Part shown: positions 44,393-56,061 of the stretch, piece after piece
Layout of the letters: the number at the start of each line of letters is the position of its first letter
How positions within the stretch are numbered: the stretch's first letter is position 1
Assembly (NCBI RefSeq): GCF_010730575.1
Contig: NZ_AP022614.1
Location: 4,278,001-4,342,000 of the forward strand
Length of the DNA: 64,000 nt
From: Mycobacterium parmense
Lineage (GTDB): Bacteria > Actinomycetota > Actinomycetes > Mycobacteriales > Mycobacteriaceae
Direction: 5' to 3'
Position numbers and translations under genes: made by a program
The notes under the pieces: generated by a model
Seen by the model: the letters and a program-made list of their open reading frames with translations, nothing else
Database searches by the model: none
Told to the model about the DNA's origin: nothing

Positions 44393-45918
44393 CCGCGCCG
44401 CATAAAGTCGCATTTCCGGCGCGCTGTGCGGTCAACATCTGCTACGAGAAGCATCTGTGCTCGCAAGTCTTTCCCGCCGGAATTCCGGTCGAGGGATTCT
44501 TCGAGGGAATGGTCGAGCTGTTCGACGCCGACCTGAGGCGCAAAGGCTTTGACGGCGTCGCACTTCCGGCGGGCAGTTACGAGCTGCACAAGATCAACGG
44601 GGTTCGGCTGGACATCAACAAGAGCCTGGACGAGCTCGGCGTGCAGGACGGTGACACCCTGGTGCTGGTGCCCCGGGTTGCCGGCGAATCCTTCGAGCCG
44701 CAATACGAGTCGCTGTCAACGGGTTTGGCGGCGATGGGCAGATGGCTCGGGCGGAACGGCGGCGACCGCATGTTCGCGCCGGTGACCCCCTTGACGGCCG
44801 CACACACCGCCATCGCGATCGTCGCGATGGCCGTCGCCGTGGTGGTGGCCCTCACCCTGCGTGCGCGCACCTTCACCGACGACGCGATCCCGGCGGCGGT
44901 GGCCGCGGGCATCGGCGTGCTGCTGGTGATCGCGACGTGGGTGGTGTGGCGCGGCTGGCCGCAGCGGCGCGACCTGTTCAGCGGCTTCGGGTGGCTCGCG
45001 GTCGCGTTGCTGGCCGTCGCGGGCGCCTGCGCGCCGCCCGGCCGGCTCGGTGCGGCACACGGGCTGATCGGCGTGGTGATAGTGATCCTCGGCTCCATCG
45101 GCATCGCCGTGGCGATCAAAAACCGTTGGCAGACGGCGGTGGTCACCGCCGTGGTGACCGTCTGCGGCATCCTCGCCGGTGTCGCCGCGGTGCGGATGTT
45201 CCGGCCGGCTTCGGTGCAGGTGCTGTCCATCTGCGTGCTGGTCGGGCTGCTCGCCCTCATCAGGGCGACCCCCCTGATCGCGTTGTGGGTGGCGCGGGTG
45301 CGGCCCCCGCATTTCGGGTCGATCACCGGACGCGACCTGTTCGCGCGCCGCGAGGGCATGCCCGTCGACACCGTGTCCCCGGTCAGCGAGGACGAATCCG
45401 AGGACGAGGACAACGAATTGACCGACATCACCGCCCGCGGTGCGGCGATCGCGGCCTCGGCCCGCCTGGTGAACGCGGTACAGGTCGGTGTCTGCGCGGG
45501 GGTGTCGGTGGTGCTGCCGGCCGCGGTGTGGGGGGTGCTGGCCCCGGGACGCCCGTGGGCATGGTTGGCGCTGGTGGTCGCCGGGCTCGTGGTCGGGATC
45601 TTCATCACGCAGGGCCGCGGATTCGCGGCCAAGTACCAGGCGGTCGCGCTGGTGTGCGGGTCGGCCGCCGCGGTCTGCGCCGGAATCGTCAAGTACGCCA
45701 TCTGCGAGCCGCGAGACGTCTGGGCCGGGCTGCTCTGGCCCGCCGCTGCGGTGACCGGGTTCGCCGCACTGGGTTTGGCCGCGGCGCTTTTGGTGCCGGC
45801 GGTGCGCTTCCGGCCGTTCATCCGGCTGACCGTGGAATGGGCCGAGGTACTGGCGTTGATCGTGTTGCTGCCGGCGGCGGCGGCTTTGGGAGGGCTCTTC
45901 ACGTGGCTTCGCCACTGA
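44389..45918 (+). CDS. eccD2: EccD2, ESX-2 membrane channel component
   Basis: The 509-residue protein matches EccD2 of M. tuberculosis in length. Residues ~1-95 form a ubiquitin-like domain ([37 protein letters not shown]). Then come 11 membrane helices with a cytosolic loop ([32 protein letters not shown]) after the sixth helix. EccD dimers line the secretion pore. The start is GTG 44389, overlapping the upstream gene by 4 bp. Confidence 0.94.
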   Translation: MTAPHKVAFPARCAVNICYEKHLCSQVFPAGIPVEGFFEGMVELFDADLRRKGFDGVALPAGSYELHKINGVRLDINKSLDELGVQDGDTLVLVPRVAGESFEPQYESLSTGLAAMGRWLGRNGGDRMFAPVTPLTAAHTAIAIVAMAVAVVVALTLRARTFTDDAIPAAVAAGIGVLLVIATWVVWRGWPQRRDLFSGFGWLAVALLAVAGACAPPGRLGAAHGLIGVVIVILGSIGIAVAIKNRWQTAVVTAVVTVCGILAGVAAVRMFRPASVQVLSICVLVGLLALIRATPLIALWVARVRPPHFGSITGRDLFARREGMPVDTVSPVSEDESEDEDNELTDITARGAAIAASARLVNAVQVGVCAGVSVVLPAAVWGVLAPGRPWAWLALVVAGLVVGIFITQGRGFAAKYQAVALVCGSAAAVCAGIVKYAICEPRDVWAGLLWPAAAVTGFAALGLAAALLVPAVRFRPFIRLTVEWAEVLALIVLLPAAAALGGLFTWLRH

Positions 45919-47573
45919 GCGTCTGCTCCCGGGCCGCGGCGATGGCCGCCGCCGTCGTCCTGGTCGCGGTGTCCGCCAACGCTCCCGCAGCGCAAGCCAT
46001 TACACCGCCCTCGGTGGATCCTGCGCTGGTGCCGCCTGACGGCCCACCGCACCCCGACCAGCCGATGCGCCGCGCCAACAGCTGCTCCACGCCAATCACC
46101 GTGCGCAACCCCGACGTGGCGCAGCTGGCGCCCGGCTTCAACCTGCTCAACGTCAGCAAGGCCTGGGAGTACAGCACCGGCAACGGTGTCACGGTCGCGG
46201 TCATCGACACCGGGGTGACCCCCAGCCCGCGCCTGCCGGTCGTGGCCGGCGGTGACTACATCATGGGTGAGGACGGCCTGTCGGACTGCGACGCGCACGG
46301 CACGGTCGTCAGCTCGATCATCGCCGCTGCGCCGCAAGGGATCCTGCCGATGCCGCGGCCCATGCCGGTGACCCCTGCCTTTCCCCCTCCGGCCGGTCCG
46401 CCGCCGGCCGTGGGCGCGCCGCCGCCACCCGTCGAGGTGCCGCCGCCGCTCGCGCCGCCGCCCCCGCCGCCGCCGGTGACGATCACGCAGATCGTTCCGC
46501 CGCCGCCGCCACCGCCACCCCCGCCACCCGAGGGCGGCGGCGCCACGGCCGCGTCCAACGGACCGCCGGATCCGCAGACCGAGGACGAACCGGCGGTGCC
46601 GCCGCCCCCACCCGGGGCGCCGGACGGGGTGGTGGGCGTCGCCCCGAATGCGACCATCATTTCGATCCGCCAATCGTCGCGGGCCTTCGAGCCGGTCAAC
46701 CCGCCCCCGGCGGACCCCAACTCCGACGAGCGCGTCAAGGCTGGCACGCTCAACACGGTGGGCCGGGCGGTGGTGCACGCGGCCAACATGGGGGCCAAGG
46801 TCATCAACATCTCGGTGACCTCGTGCCTGCCGGCGGCGGCGCCGGCCGACCAGCGGGCGCTGGGCGCGGCGCTGTGGTACGCGGCCACGGTCAAGGACGC
46901 GGTGATCGTCGCCGCGGCCGGCAACGACGGGGAGGCCGGCTGCGACAACAACCCGATGTATGACCCGCTGGACCCCTCTGATCCGCGGGACTGGCACCAG
47001 GTCAAGGTCATCTCGTCGCCGTCGTGGTTCTCCGACTACGTCCTGTCGGTCGGTGCCGTCGATGCCGGTGGCGCCGCACTCGACAAGAGCATGTCGGGCC
47101 CGTGGGTCGGCGTCGCGGCGCCGGGCACCCACATCATGGGTCTGTCACCGCAAGGCGGCGGACCCGTCAACGCCTACCCGCCGTCGCGGCCCGGTGAAAA
47201 GAACATGCCGTTCTGGGGCACGAGCTTCTCGGCGGCATACGTCAGCGGCATCGCGGCCCTGGTGCGGGCCAAGTTCCCGGCGCTGAGCGCGCACCAGGTG
47301 ATCAACAGGATTGTGCAGTCGGCCCACAATCCGCCTGCGGGAGTGGACAACACGGTCGGCTACGGGCTCGTCGACCCGATCGCCGCGCTGACGTTCAACA
47401 TCCCGCCGGGCGATCGGCTGCCGCCGGGTGCGCAGAGCCGCGTGATCACGCCCGCGCCCCCGGCCCCGCCGCCCGACCACCGCGCCCGCAACGTCGCGCT
47501 CGGCTTCCTGGGGGCCGTGGCCGCCGCGGTGCTGGTGCTCGCGATCGCGGCGCGACTGCGGAGGGCGCGGTGA
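45903..47573 (+). CDS. mycP2: MycP2, ESX-2 mycosin (subtilisin-like protease)
   Basis: The 556-residue protein has a signal peptide (to ~32, [12 protein letters not shown]), then the subtilase catalytic triad: Asp102 (AVIDTGV), His132 (DCDAHGTVV) and Ser441 ([12 protein letters not shown]). A C-terminal membrane helix is at ~530-550. Residues ~143-240 form an unusual Pro-rich insertion with long runs of prolines, between the His and Ser segments. MycP proteins are periplasmic, membrane-bound proteases needed for ESX complex stability. The GTG start overlaps eccD2 by 16 bp. Confidence 0.94.
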   Translation: MASPLSVCSRAAAMAAAVVLVAVSANAPAAQAITPPSVDPALVPPDGPPHPDQPMRRANSCSTPITVRNPDVAQLAPGFNLLNVSKAWEYSTGNGVTVAVIDTGVTPSPRLPVVAGGDYIMGEDGLSDCDAHGTVVSSIIAAAPQGILPMPRPMPVTPAFPPPAGPPPAVGAPPPPVEVPPPLAPPPPPPPVTITQIVPPPPPPPPPPPEGGGATAASNGPPDPQTEDEPAVPPPPPGAPDGVVGVAPNATIISIRQSSRAFEPVNPPPADPNSDERVKAGTLNTVGRAVVHAANMGAKVINISVTSCLPAAAPADQRALGAALWYAATVKDAVIVAAAGNDGEAGCDNNPMYDPLDPSDPRDWHQVKVISSPSWFSDYVLSVGAVDAGGAALDKSMSGPWVGVAAPGTHIMGLSPQGGGPVNAYPPSRPGEKNMPFWGTSFSAAYVSGIAALVRAKFPALSAHQVINRIVQSAHNPPAGVDNTVGYGLVDPIAALTFNIPPGDRLPPGAQSRVITPAPPAPPPDHRARNVALGFLGAVAAAVLVLAIAARLRRAR

Positions 47574-49177
47574 GGCCCCGCCTGACCGGGTTCGAGCCCA
47601 GCAGCGATCGACGGGTCCTCGGGGTGTCCGTGGTGTTCTCGCTCGCGACACTGAGTTGGGCGCTGGCCGGATACCCCGGCGCGGCGGTCGCGGTGGTGGT
47701 CGGGCTGCTAGTGGTATTCGTCCGCTGGTGGGGGCAGCCAGCGTGGTCGTGGGCCGTCTTGTGGCTGCGTGGCCGCCGCCCCATCCACTGGGAGGCCCCG
47801 ATCACGGTGGCCAACAACCGATCCGGGGGCGGTGTTCGCGTCCAGGACGGCACCGCCGTCGTCGCGGTGCAGGTGCTCGGTCGAGGGCATCGGGCCACGA
47901 TCGTCACCGGCTCGGTGACCGTCGAGTCCGAGAACGTGCTCGACATAGCCGACTTGGTGCCGATGCTGCACCAGGCGCTGGACCTGCAGCTCGACTCGAT
48001 CAGCGTCGTCTCGATAGGCTCCCGGCACGGCACCGTGGGGGACTACCCGCGCGTCTACGACTCCGAGATCGGCACCCCACCCTATGCAGGGCGGCGCGAG
48101 ACCTGGCTGATCATCCGGCTGCCCGTCCTCGACAACACGCAGGCCCTCTTCTGGCGCACCACCGTTGGCGCGGCGGCTGTCTCGGTTGCCCAGCGGATTG
48201 CGGGCTCGCTGCGCTGCCAGGGACTGCGCTCCAAGGTCGCCACCGCCACCGACCTCGTCGAACTCGACCGCCGGCTGGGATCGGACGCGGTGGGCGGGGA
48301 GGCGCAGCGGTGGACGGCCGTCCGCGGCGAGTCCGGCTGGATGACGACCTACGCGTATCCGGCCGACGCGATCAACTCGGCGGCGCTCTCCCAGGCGTGG
48401 ACGGTGCGGGCAGACGAGATCATCCAGAACGTGACCATATACCCGGACGCGACGTGCACGGCGACGATCACCGTGCGCACGCCTACCCCGGCGCCCACGC
48501 CGCCCAGCGTGGCGCTGCGCCGCCTCAACGGGGAGCAGGCCGCAGCCGCGGCGGCCAGCATGTGCGGACCGCGCCCACCCCTGCGCGGGCTGCGGCCCAG
48601 CCCGCTGCCGCCTCACCTGATCACCGAGATCGGACCGTCGGGTGTGCTGATCGGCAAGCTGAGCAACGGCGACCGCCTGATGCTGCCGGTCACCGACGCG
48701 GGTGAACTGTCGCGCGTTTTCGTGGCCGCCGACGACCCCATTGCCAAGCGACTCGTCATCCGCACCGCCGGCGCCGGTGAGCGGGTGTGCGTGCACACCC
48801 GCGACAAGGCGCGCTGGGACAGCGTGCGAATGCCGGAGATCGCCGTGGTGAGCACGCCGCGGCCGGCGCCGCGAACGACGGTCAGCGTCGTCGAGCACGT
48901 CGCGCGGCTCGGCGACGCCTCGATCTCGCCGACCCCGCGCCCCGCGACCGTCATCACCGTCGCCCCGGCGGGCACCCGGTTGCCCGACCCGCACCGGCAC
49001 GGCTTTGAGGTGACCGTCGAGCAGATCGGGCCGACCACGGTGAATATCGCCGCAGCAGGTCGGAACTGGCTTGTCGAGATGGACATGTTCCGCGCCGAGA
49101 ACCGCTACGTCAGCCTGGAGCCGGTGACGATGTCGGTCGGCTCGACGACCTCGCCGCAAGGCGGACGCGATGGGTGA
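47570..49177 (+). CDS. eccE2: EccE2, ESX-2 membrane component
   Basis: The 535-residue protein has two N-terminal membrane helices ([20 protein letters not shown] and a second ending in [13 protein letters not shown]), then a large soluble domain typical of EccE. The length matches Rv3885c. GTG 47570 overlaps the mycP2 stop by 4 bp, and the gene overlaps eccA2 by 8 bp, so translation of the block is coupled. Confidence 0.93.
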   Translation: MRPRLTGFEPSSDRRVLGVSVVFSLATLSWALAGYPGAAVAVVVGLLVVFVRWWGQPAWSWAVLWLRGRRPIHWEAPITVANNRSGGGVRVQDGTAVVAVQVLGRGHRATIVTGSVTVESENVLDIADLVPMLHQALDLQLDSISVVSIGSRHGTVGDYPRVYDSEIGTPPYAGRRETWLIIRLPVLDNTQALFWRTTVGAAAVSVAQRIAGSLRCQGLRSKVATATDLVELDRRLGSDAVGGEAQRWTAVRGESGWMTTYAYPADAINSAALSQAWTVRADEIIQNVTIYPDATCTATITVRTPTPAPTPPSVALRRLNGEQAAAAAASMCGPRPPLRGLRPSPLPPHLITEIGPSGVLIGKLSNGDRLMLPVTDAGELSRVFVAADDPIAKRLVIRTAGAGERVCVHTRDKARWDSVRMPEIAVVSTPRPAPRTTVSVVEHVARLGDASISPTPRPATVITVAPAGTRLPDPHRHGFEVTVEQIGPTTVNIAAAGRNWLVEMDMFRAENRYVSLEPVTMSVGSTTSPQGGRDG

Positions 49178-51008
49178 CTTGCAGATCGCCCGGCGGCACT
49201 TCGACCGCGCCATGGCGACGTTGGCGCGGCATGGCCGCAGCGCCGCGCTGCCCGATTTCGTCGCCGCCACCGATTCGGACCCGTCGATGGCCGACGCGTG
49301 GCTGGGGCGCGTCGCATGCGGTGACGGCGACCTCGCATCGCTGAAGCAGCTCTACTCCACCAGCGAATGGCTGCACCGCGAGACCACGCGCATCGGCCAG
49401 ACCCTGGCCGCCGAGATCCAGCTGGGCCCCTACATCGCGATCACGGTGACCGACGCCTCGCAGGTGGGGCTGGCGTTGTCGTCGGCCCTGACCATCGCCG
49501 GCGAGTACGTCGAGGCCGACCGATTGCTGTCCAACCGCGACCTGCTGGACTCCTGGGCCAGCCACCAGTGGCACCAGCTGGCCCGGGTGTTCCTGATGTA
49601 CACAACGCAGCGCTGGCCGGAGGTCTTGCTGGCGGCCGCAGAGGACCTGCCCCCGCAGGCCATCGTCATGTCAGCGGTGACGGCGTCGATCTGCGCGCTG
49701 GCGGCCCACGCGGCCGCGCACCTCGGACAGGGGCGCGTGGCCCTTGACTGGCTGGACCGGGTGGACGTGATCGGGCACAACAGCTCCTCGGGCCGGTTCG
49801 ACGCCGACGTGCTGACAGCGTCGATCGGGCCTGCCGACATCCCGCTGCTGGTCGCCGACCTCGCGTATGTGCGCGGAATGGTCTATCGCCAACTGCGCGA
49901 CGAGGACCAGGCGCAGGTCTGGCTTTCCAAGGCCACGATCAACGGCGTGCTGACCGAGGCGGCCAAGGAGGCGCTGGCCGATCCGAATCTGCAATTGGTG
50001 GTCGTCGACGAGGAGACCATCGCCAGCCGCACGGACAAGTGGGATGCCTCGACGGCGAAGACCCGCGAGCAACTCGAGGACGACGGCGCATCGGAACGAC
50101 GGGCCGAGTTGCTGGCCGAGGGACGGTTGCTGCTGGCCAGACAGGTCGGCCTGGCAGCGGTCAAGCAGGCGGTGGCCGCGCTGGAGGACCAGCTCGAGGT
50201 CCGCATGATGCGGATGGAACACGGCCTGCCCGTGGAGGGCCAGACCAACCACATGCTCCTGGTGGGGCCGCCGGGCACCGGCAAGACCACCACCGCCGAG
50301 GCCCTGGGCAAGATCTACGCCGGCATGGGCATCGTGCGTCACCCGGAGATCCGGGAGGTCCGGCGCTCCGACTTCTGCGGCCACTTCATCGGAGAGTCGG
50401 GACCCAAGACCAATGCGCTCATCGAAAAGTCGCTGGGACGAATCATTTTCATGGACGAGTTCTACTCGCTGATCGAGCGCCACCACGACGGGACGCCGGA
50501 CATGATCGGCATGGAGGCGGTCAACCAGCTTCTGGTCGCGCTGGAAGCGCACCGATTCGACTTCTGCTTCATCGGCGCCGGATACGAGGACCAGGTGGAC
50601 CAGTTCCTCACCGTGAACCCGGGTTTGGCGGGCAGGTTCAACCGCAAGTTGCGCTTCGAGTCGTATTCGCCGGACGAGATCGTCGAAATCGCGCGCCGTT
50701 ACGCCACGCCGCGCGCCAGCCTGCTCGACGACGCGGCTCGCGAGACGTTCCTGGACGCGGCCACCACGATCCGCAACTACACCACCCCCGGCGGCCGCCA
50801 CGGCATAGACGCGATGCAGAACGGCCGGTTCGCCCGTAACGTCATCGAACGGGCCGAAGGCTTCCGCGACACCCGGGTGGTCACGCAGAAGCGTTCGGGC
50901 CGGCCGGTGACCGTCGAGGACCTGCAGATCATCACCGCCCCGGATATCGAGGCCGCCGTGCGCAGCGTGTGCTCCGACAACCGCGACATGGCGGCCATCG
51001 TCTGGTGA
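49170..51008 (+). CDS. eccA2: EccA2, ESX-2 AAA+ ATPase
   Basis: The 612-residue cytosolic protein has an N-terminal TPR-like domain (~1-280) and a C-terminal CbxX/CfqX AAA+ domain. Walker A GPPGTGKT is at 366-373, Walker B IIFMDE at 425-430, and the Arg of NPGLAGRF near 489 is a candidate finger. EccA assists substrate handling, including PE/PPE-EspG cycles. It is the last ESX-2 gene; mycP1 of ESX-1 follows after 117 bp. Confidence 0.94.
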   Translation: MGDLQIARRHFDRAMATLARHGRSAALPDFVAATDSDPSMADAWLGRVACGDGDLASLKQLYSTSEWLHRETTRIGQTLAAEIQLGPYIAITVTDASQVGLALSSALTIAGEYVEADRLLSNRDLLDSWASHQWHQLARVFLMYTTQRWPEVLLAAAEDLPPQAIVMSAVTASICALAAHAAAHLGQGRVALDWLDRVDVIGHNSSSGRFDADVLTASIGPADIPLLVADLAYVRGMVYRQLRDEDQAQVWLSKATINGVLTEAAKEALADPNLQLVVVDEETIASRTDKWDASTAKTREQLEDDGASERRAELLAEGRLLLARQVGLAAVKQAVAALEDQLEVRMMRMEHGLPVEGQTNHMLLVGPPGTGKTTTAEALGKIYAGMGIVRHPEIREVRRSDFCGHFIGESGPKTNALIEKSLGRIIFMDEFYSLIERHHDGTPDMIGMEAVNQLLVALEAHRFDFCFIGAGYEDQVDQFLTVNPGLAGRFNRKLRFESYSPDEIVEIARRYATPRASLLDDAARETFLDAATTIRNYTTPGGRHGIDAMQNGRFARNVIERAEGFRDTRVVTQKRSGRPVTVEDLQIITAPDIEAAVRSVCSDNRDMAAIVW

Positions 51009-51125
51009 ACGGAAAACGGCCGGGTCCCAGCGCCGCAAGATCTATGATGCACCCGAGCCCGCGATGGGAGACGATCGCGGTCGGCTGGCGAAGAAGCGGC
51101 GCGGCTATGTGGATGGAGGGTGCGG

Positions 51126-52475
51126 GTGCACCGTATCTTCCTGATCGCGACGGTTCTGACGCTCGTGCTGCTGGCCGCGCCCCCAGCCGTGGCGGTCGCC
51201 CCGCCCACCATCGACCCTGGCGCGCTGCCGCCCGACGTGACCGGACCCGAGCAGCCCCTCGAGCAGCGCCGGGTGTGCAAGGCGCCGTTGGCCGTGCCGG
51301 GCGCAAACTTTCACGATCCTTCGTGGGCCAATGCGTATCTGGGCGTGGGCGAGGCGCACAAGTTCGCCACCGGAGCCGGCATCACCGTGGCCCTGATCGA
51401 CACCGGGGTGGACGCCTCGCCGCGGGTGCCGGCCGAGCCGGGCGGTGACTTCGTCGTCAAGGGTGGTGACGGCCTGTCAGACTGCGACGCGCACGGCACG
51501 CTCGTCGCATCGATCATCGCGGGCCGGCCGGCGCTCACCGACCGCTTCGTCGGTGTGGCACCCGACGCGCGTCTGATCTCGATACGACAGACGTTGGAGG
51601 CCTTCGAGCCGAAGGACAACCCGAACAACCACAACGACCCCAACGCCACCCCGGCAGCGGGGTCCATCCGCAGCCTGGCCCGCGCGGTGCTGCACGCCGC
51701 GAACCTCGGCGCGAACGTGATCAACATCAGCGAGGCCGCCTGCTTCAAGGTGCGCAGCCCGGTCGACGAGTCCACCCTGGGCGCTGCGCTCAACTACGCG
51801 GTGAACGTCAAGAATGCCGTGGTCGTCGCCGCGGCCGGCAACACCGGCGGCGATTGCGCGCAAAATCCCCCGCCCGATCCCGCGCAGCCCGCCGACCCGC
51901 GCGGCTGGCAGCAGGTGCAGACGATAGTCAGCCCCGCGTGGTACGCGCCGCTGGTGCTTGCGGTCGGGGGCGTCGGCCAGAGCGGGGCGCCGAGCCCCTT
52001 CTCGATGCATGGTCCGTGGGTGGGGGCGGCGGCGCCCGCCGAGAACATCGTTGCGCTGGGACCCGACGGCGAGCCGGTGGATGCGTTGCCCGGCAAGGAC
52101 GGGCCGGTGCCGATCGCCGGCACTTCCTTTGCCGCGGCGTACGTCTCCGGTCTGGCGGCGTTGCTACGGCAGAAATTCCCCGACCTGACGCCGGCGCAGA
52201 TCCTCAACCGGATCACCGCTACCGCCCGGCACCCCGGCGGAGGGGTCGACGACGCCGTCGGCGCCGGCACCGTCAACGCGTTCGCCGCGCTCACCTGGGA
52301 CATCCCGGCGGGGCCCGCCGCGACCGGCCCGCCGATCGTCAAACGGATTGCGCCTCCGGTACCGGTGCCGCCGCCGGACCGCGGGCCCATCACGGCCGTC
52401 GCCGCGGGCGTCGTCGTCCTGCTGTTGGCGCTGGGGCTGGCGTCCCTCACCAAACGAGCACTGCGAAGGCACTGA
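51126..52475 (+). CDS. mycP1: MycP1, ESX-1 mycosin
   Basis: The 449-residue subtilisin-like protease begins HRIFLIATVLTLVLLAAPPA (signal peptide) and has an N-terminal extension PPTIDPGALPPDVTGPEQP. Asp92 (ALIDTGVD), His123 (DCDAHGTL) and Ser334 (AGTSFAAAYVSG) form the triad. A C-terminal helix ends in TKRALRRH. MycP1 cleaves EspB and stabilises ESX-1. GTG 51126 is chosen because it gives the MHRIFLI family start. It follows eccA2 after 117 bp and is 6 bp before eccE1. Confidence 0.95.
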   Translation: MHRIFLIATVLTLVLLAAPPAVAVAPPTIDPGALPPDVTGPEQPLEQRRVCKAPLAVPGANFHDPSWANAYLGVGEAHKFATGAGITVALIDTGVDASPRVPAEPGGDFVVKGGDGLSDCDAHGTLVASIIAGRPALTDRFVGVAPDARLISIRQTLEAFEPKDNPNNHNDPNATPAAGSIRSLARAVLHAANLGANVINISEAACFKVRSPVDESTLGAALNYAVNVKNAVVVAAAGNTGGDCAQNPPPDPAQPADPRGWQQVQTIVSPAWYAPLVLAVGGVGQSGAPSPFSMHGPWVGAAAPAENIVALGPDGEPVDALPGKDGPVPIAGTSFAAAYVSGLAALLRQKFPDLTPAQILNRITATARHPGGGVDDAVGAGTVNAFAALTWDIPAGPAATGPPIVKRIAPPVPVPPPDRGPITAVAAGVVVLLLALGLASLTKRALRRH

Positions 52476-52481
52476 GAGCCT

Positions 52482-53867
52482 ATGGGTGCGTTACGGTTAC
52501 GGTTCACCCGCGGCCACGCCCTGTGGGTTGCTGCGCTCGCCCCGTTGTGCATCCTGCTGTTCATCCGGACGCGTTATGCATGGGCGGGCCCGGCCCTGGT
52601 GGCGGTGGCAGCCCTGGTCACTCTGGTGACATTTCGCGGCCGGCGGCTCACGGGCTGGGTGGCGGCGGTGATCGCCTGGCTGGTGCGGCGGCGCAGGCTT
52701 CCCGACGTCCCGTCGGAACCCGTGGTCGGTGCCACCGTGCGGCCGGGAGATCACGTCGCCGTGCGCTGGCAAGGCGAATTCCTGGTCGCAGTAATCGAAT
52801 TGATCCCGCGGCCGTTCACGCCGACCGTCGTCGTCGGCGGGCAAGCCCACACCGACGACGTGGTGGACACGCGGTTGCTCGAGCAACTGCTGTCCGTCAA
52901 CTGCCCCGACTTGGAAGCCGACATCGTCTCCGCCGGTTACCGTGTCGGCAACTCGGCGTCGCCGGACGTGGTGAGCCTCTACGAGCAGGTGATCGGCTCC
53001 GACCCCGCGCCGGCGCACCGCCAGAGCTGGATCGTGCTGCGCGCCGATCCAGCGCGCGCCGGCAGATCGGCCCGGCGGCGCGATGTGGGGGTCGCGGGCC
53101 TGGCCCGTTACCTCGTCGCATCGGCGACGCGCATCGCCGATCAGCTGGCCGCCCACGGCATCGACGCGGTCTGTGGCCGCAGTTTCGACGACTACGACCA
53201 CGCGACGGAGATCAGCTTCGAGCGGGAGAAGTGGTCAAAGATCAAGGGACACGGCAACTTCACCGCGGCATATATCGCACCAGGCGGTCCGGACGTGTGG
53301 TGGTCGGTGCCCGCCGACCACACCATCACCAGGGTCCGCGTCGTTCCCGGGATGGCACCGCAGTCCACGGTGCTGCTGACGACACAGGCCAAGCCGAAGC
53401 GGCCGCGCGGGTTCTCCCGTGTGTCGGGCGGTCAGCGTGCGGCGCTGGAGGGCCAGCACCTGATTCCCGACCGGCACCATCAGCTCCCCATCGGATCGGC
53501 CGGTGTCCTGGTGGGCGAGACCGCGAGCAGTTGCCCCGTTTACATGCCGTTCGACGACGTCGACGCGAGTATCAATCTGGGCGACGCCCGGACGTTCATG
53601 CAGTTCGCCGTGCGCGCGTCGGCAGCCGGGGGGATCGTCACCCTCGGCCCGCGATTCCGGCAATTCGCCGAGCTGATCGGAGCACACATCGGCCCGGAAG
53701 CCAAGGTGACGTGGCCGAAGGCAACGACCTATCTGGGCCGGCATCCCGGCCTCACGCGAGTCATATTGCGGCACAATGTGATCAGCACCCCGCGGCACCA
53801 TCAGCTGCCGATCCGGCCCGTCACGCTGCCCGAGGAGACCCGCTACCAGAATGCGCTCCCGAGGTAG
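52482..53867 (+). CDS. eccE1: EccE1, ESX-1 membrane component
   Basis: The 461-residue protein matches EccE1 (462 residues in M. tuberculosis). Two N-terminal helices (LWVAALAPLCILLFIRTRYA; PALVAVAALVTLVTF) are followed by RGRRLTGWVAAVIAW and a soluble EccE domain ending ETRYQNALPR. EccE1 sits at the edge of the ESX-1 inner-membrane complex. It follows mycP1 after 6 bp. Confidence 0.94.
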   Translation: MGALRLRFTRGHALWVAALAPLCILLFIRTRYAWAGPALVAVAALVTLVTFRGRRLTGWVAAVIAWLVRRRRLPDVPSEPVVGATVRPGDHVAVRWQGEFLVAVIELIPRPFTPTVVVGGQAHTDDVVDTRLLEQLLSVNCPDLEADIVSAGYRVGNSASPDVVSLYEQVIGSDPAPAHRQSWIVLRADPARAGRSARRRDVGVAGLARYLVASATRIADQLAAHGIDAVCGRSFDDYDHATEISFEREKWSKIKGHGNFTAAYIAPGGPDVWWSVPADHTITRVRVVPGMAPQSTVLLTTQAKPKRPRGFSRVSGGQRAALEGQHLIPDRHHQLPIGSAGVLVGETASSCPVYMPFDDVDASINLGDARTFMQFAVRASAAGGIVTLGPRFRQFAELIGAHIGPEAKVTWPKATTYLGRHPGLTRVILRHNVISTPRHHQLPIRPVTLPEETRYQNALPR

Positions 53868-53990
53868 CGTGCCCCGTCGCCTGTCGGGGTTTCCTCGGGT
53901 TGAGGCGGTCGCATCCACGCCCGGAATTTGGTGTGAGGACCCCCGCCCCGCCGGCCCGATAATGGCTGGAGGGCAAGGAGAGGATTCCGC

Positions 53991-55520
53991 ATGGCGCGAC
54001 CGAAGATGTCCGTCGAAGGAGACGAGCTGTGGGACAGAGCCGAGGGGCTCGAGTATCCGATGCCCGCAGCGCCGTCGGCAGACCCGCACGCGCCCTGCGC
54101 GCTCGACATGTCCGTGGAAGCCTCCCGAACCCTGCGCGCCTCCGCCGAGCGCATACGCACCTACCTCGACAGGGGGGCGAAAGAATGGGGCAAGCTCGCG
54201 CAGTCGCTGCGCAATGCCGCGCAAGCCTACGAAGAGGTGGACTTCGGCGCCGCGGAGGCCATCAGCGTGGGCGGCCCGGAGATCTCGCGCGCCGTGTCCA
54301 CCGGCCCGGCCGGGGGCCGGGATCCCGCGGCGGCCGACGGCAGTGCGCACGCGGCGAAGCCGTACCCGATCGACCTGCAATACGTCGACCTCCGCACGGC
54401 GGCGGAGCAGATCCAAGGACCCGACCAGGGGGTAGGACTTCGCGCCTTCGCCGAAGCGTGGGAAAGGTATTCGTCGACATTGGTCGAGGACGCCGACAAG
54501 CGGTTCCGCGATTTCAGGCACTGGGAGGGCGACGCCGCTGAACAGGTGGCGCAGAACTTCAAGAGACAGTTCGACTGGGTCCTGCAGATGGTCGACCGGG
54601 TCCGGGCGATGGCCAAGCAGGCCAAGGAACTCGAGTCGGCGCACCACGAAGCGGTTCCCGGCGATTTTCTCGCCGCCACCGAGGACCGCCAGACCGGAGA
54701 ATGGTGGGGCAAGCACCCCACGCTGTACGAGGTCCGCGAGCTCGACCGGGTGTACAACGAGAACTGGACCGACCCGTACATCGTCGAGGCAATCATGAAG
54801 GTATACCAGCGGTTAACGGAACATTCCCGGTTGGTGCTGAGCAAGTACGCCAGGAGCGCTTCGTTGCCTCTGGTTCCCATCAATCCGCCGTCGCCCCCGG
54901 CCGCGCACAAGATCGATCCACTGCCGACACCGGAGCCCGACAACCCGTTCATCGACGTCTGGGACCCGGACAATGTGCCCAGCTGGCCGGACGTACCGGA
55001 AGACACCGGCACATCCGGCCCGATCCCGGGTGGTGACCAGCCTTACGATCCGGGCCTTCCCGATCCGACCGGGATGCCGACGGTGCCGTCAGCCGCCCCG
55101 CCCGGCACAGGGCCGGACCCGGCGGCGCTGGCCGCCGCAGCCGCGGGGGTACGGCCGGACCCGACGACTGTCGGTGCCGGGGTGAAGCCGGCCTCGTTGG
55201 GGGACGGCGGAATTGGCGGAGCGCCTCCGATGCCGCTGCAGCCCTCGCTTGAATCCGACGCGGCCGCCCGTGCCGCGGCGGCGGGACGTGACGCGGCGAG
55301 CCTGGGCCGCGGAGTCCCGGGCGCGGGCGGCGCGATGGGCGGCGGCATGGGCATGCCGATGGCCCCCGGAGCCGCCGGCCAGGGGCAGAGCGGCAAGGGC
55401 AAACGGTCGCAGTCAGACGAGGAGGCGCTCTACACTGAGGAACGGCCGTGGACCGAGGCCGTCATCGGTAATCGCCCACGCCCCAAGCCTTCCCCCGACA
55501 TAAAGGACCTACTCAAATGA
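53991..55520 (+). CDS. espB: EspB paralogue 1 (ESX-1 substrate)
   Basis: The 509-residue protein has the EspB PE/PPE-like helical N-domain (~1-300) with the YxxxD export signal (Tyr80-Asp84, YEEVD) and the WxG motif (HWEGDAA, 178-180). A Pro/Gly-rich C-domain follows, ending ALYTEERPWTEAVIGNR. GAGAGG stands 12 nt before ATG 53991. The stop overlaps the following espL by 4 bp. A second espB-espL pair follows at 56062; this copy keeps the WxG signature. Confidence 0.92.
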   Translation: MARPKMSVEGDELWDRAEGLEYPMPAAPSADPHAPCALDMSVEASRTLRASAERIRTYLDRGAKEWGKLAQSLRNAAQAYEEVDFGAAEAISVGGPEISRAVSTGPAGGRDPAAADGSAHAAKPYPIDLQYVDLRTAAEQIQGPDQGVGLRAFAEAWERYSSTLVEDADKRFRDFRHWEGDAAEQVAQNFKRQFDWVLQMVDRVRAMAKQAKELESAHHEAVPGDFLAATEDRQTGEWWGKHPTLYEVRELDRVYNENWTDPYIVEAIMKVYQRLTEHSRLVLSKYARSASLPLVPINPPSPPAAHKIDPLPTPEPDNPFIDVWDPDNVPSWPDVPEDTGTSGPIPGGDQPYDPGLPDPTGMPTVPSAAPPGTGPDPAALAAAAAGVRPDPTTVGAGVKPASLGDGGIGGAPPMPLQPSLESDAAARAAAAGRDAASLGRGVPGAGGAMGGGMGMPMAPGAAGQGQSGKGKRSQSDEEALYTEERPWTEAVIGNRPRPKPSPDIKDLLK

Positions 55521-55873
55521 CACAGATGAGCGCCGGAACGCACCCGCAGGTGGCGCAGGCAATGGAGCACTTGCAGCGGTTCAACTCGCTGCTCGAGGGG
55601 CAGATGCGCCGAAACGACACCGGAACCTTCACGGGCACAGACGAAGCCGAGACCGTCGAGGTGACACTGAACGGTCACCGCTGCGTCACCGGCCTCGAGA
55701 TCGAGGAGGGCTTGCTGCGGCTCGGCGCCGAGACGGTCCAGGAACGCATCAACGAGGCGCTGCTCAACGCCCAGGCCGCGGCGACCGGCGCGCGGGAAGC
55801 CGAGAACGCTCAGCTGCTGCGCTCGCTCGTCGAGATCACCGGGGACCTGCAAAAGTCGGTGGGCCTGATATAA
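55517..55873 (+). CDS. espL: EspL paralogue 1
   Basis: The 118-residue protein is a YbaB/EbfC-like small protein matching EspL (115 residues). It has HPQVAQAMEHLQRFNSLLEG, TDEAETVEVTLNGHRCVTGL and RLGAETVQERINEALLNAQA. EspL is a cytosolic ESX-1 factor needed for Esp protein stability in some species. Its ATG overlaps the espB stop (ATGA). The 188 bp to the next espB may contain a second promoter. Confidence 0.92.
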   Translation: MTQMSAGTHPQVAQAMEHLQRFNSLLEGQMRRNDTGTFTGTDEAETVEVTLNGHRCVTGLEIEEGLLRLGAETVQERINEALLNAQAAATGAREAENAQLLRSLVEITGDLQKSVGLI

Positions 55874-56061
55874 GCCGCCGCGACGCCCGCGACGGTTCGG
55901 TGAGGGGGTCGGGGCCCGAAATTGGCGCAGTTGGCCTGCCCCGACGTCGATTACGCTTCTAACCATGACGTCGGGCGGCCGACCGAGGCGACGCCGGCCC
56001 GGCGTCAAGACCAGATACGGCATTGCCGCCGTCGCGGTCCACACCCAGGAGGTGATTCGCC

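Noticed and set aside
44577..47132. 851-codon minus-strand frame over eccD2 and mycP2
   Set aside because: It is antisense to two well-supported ESX genes; no motif and extreme Arg/Thr composition.
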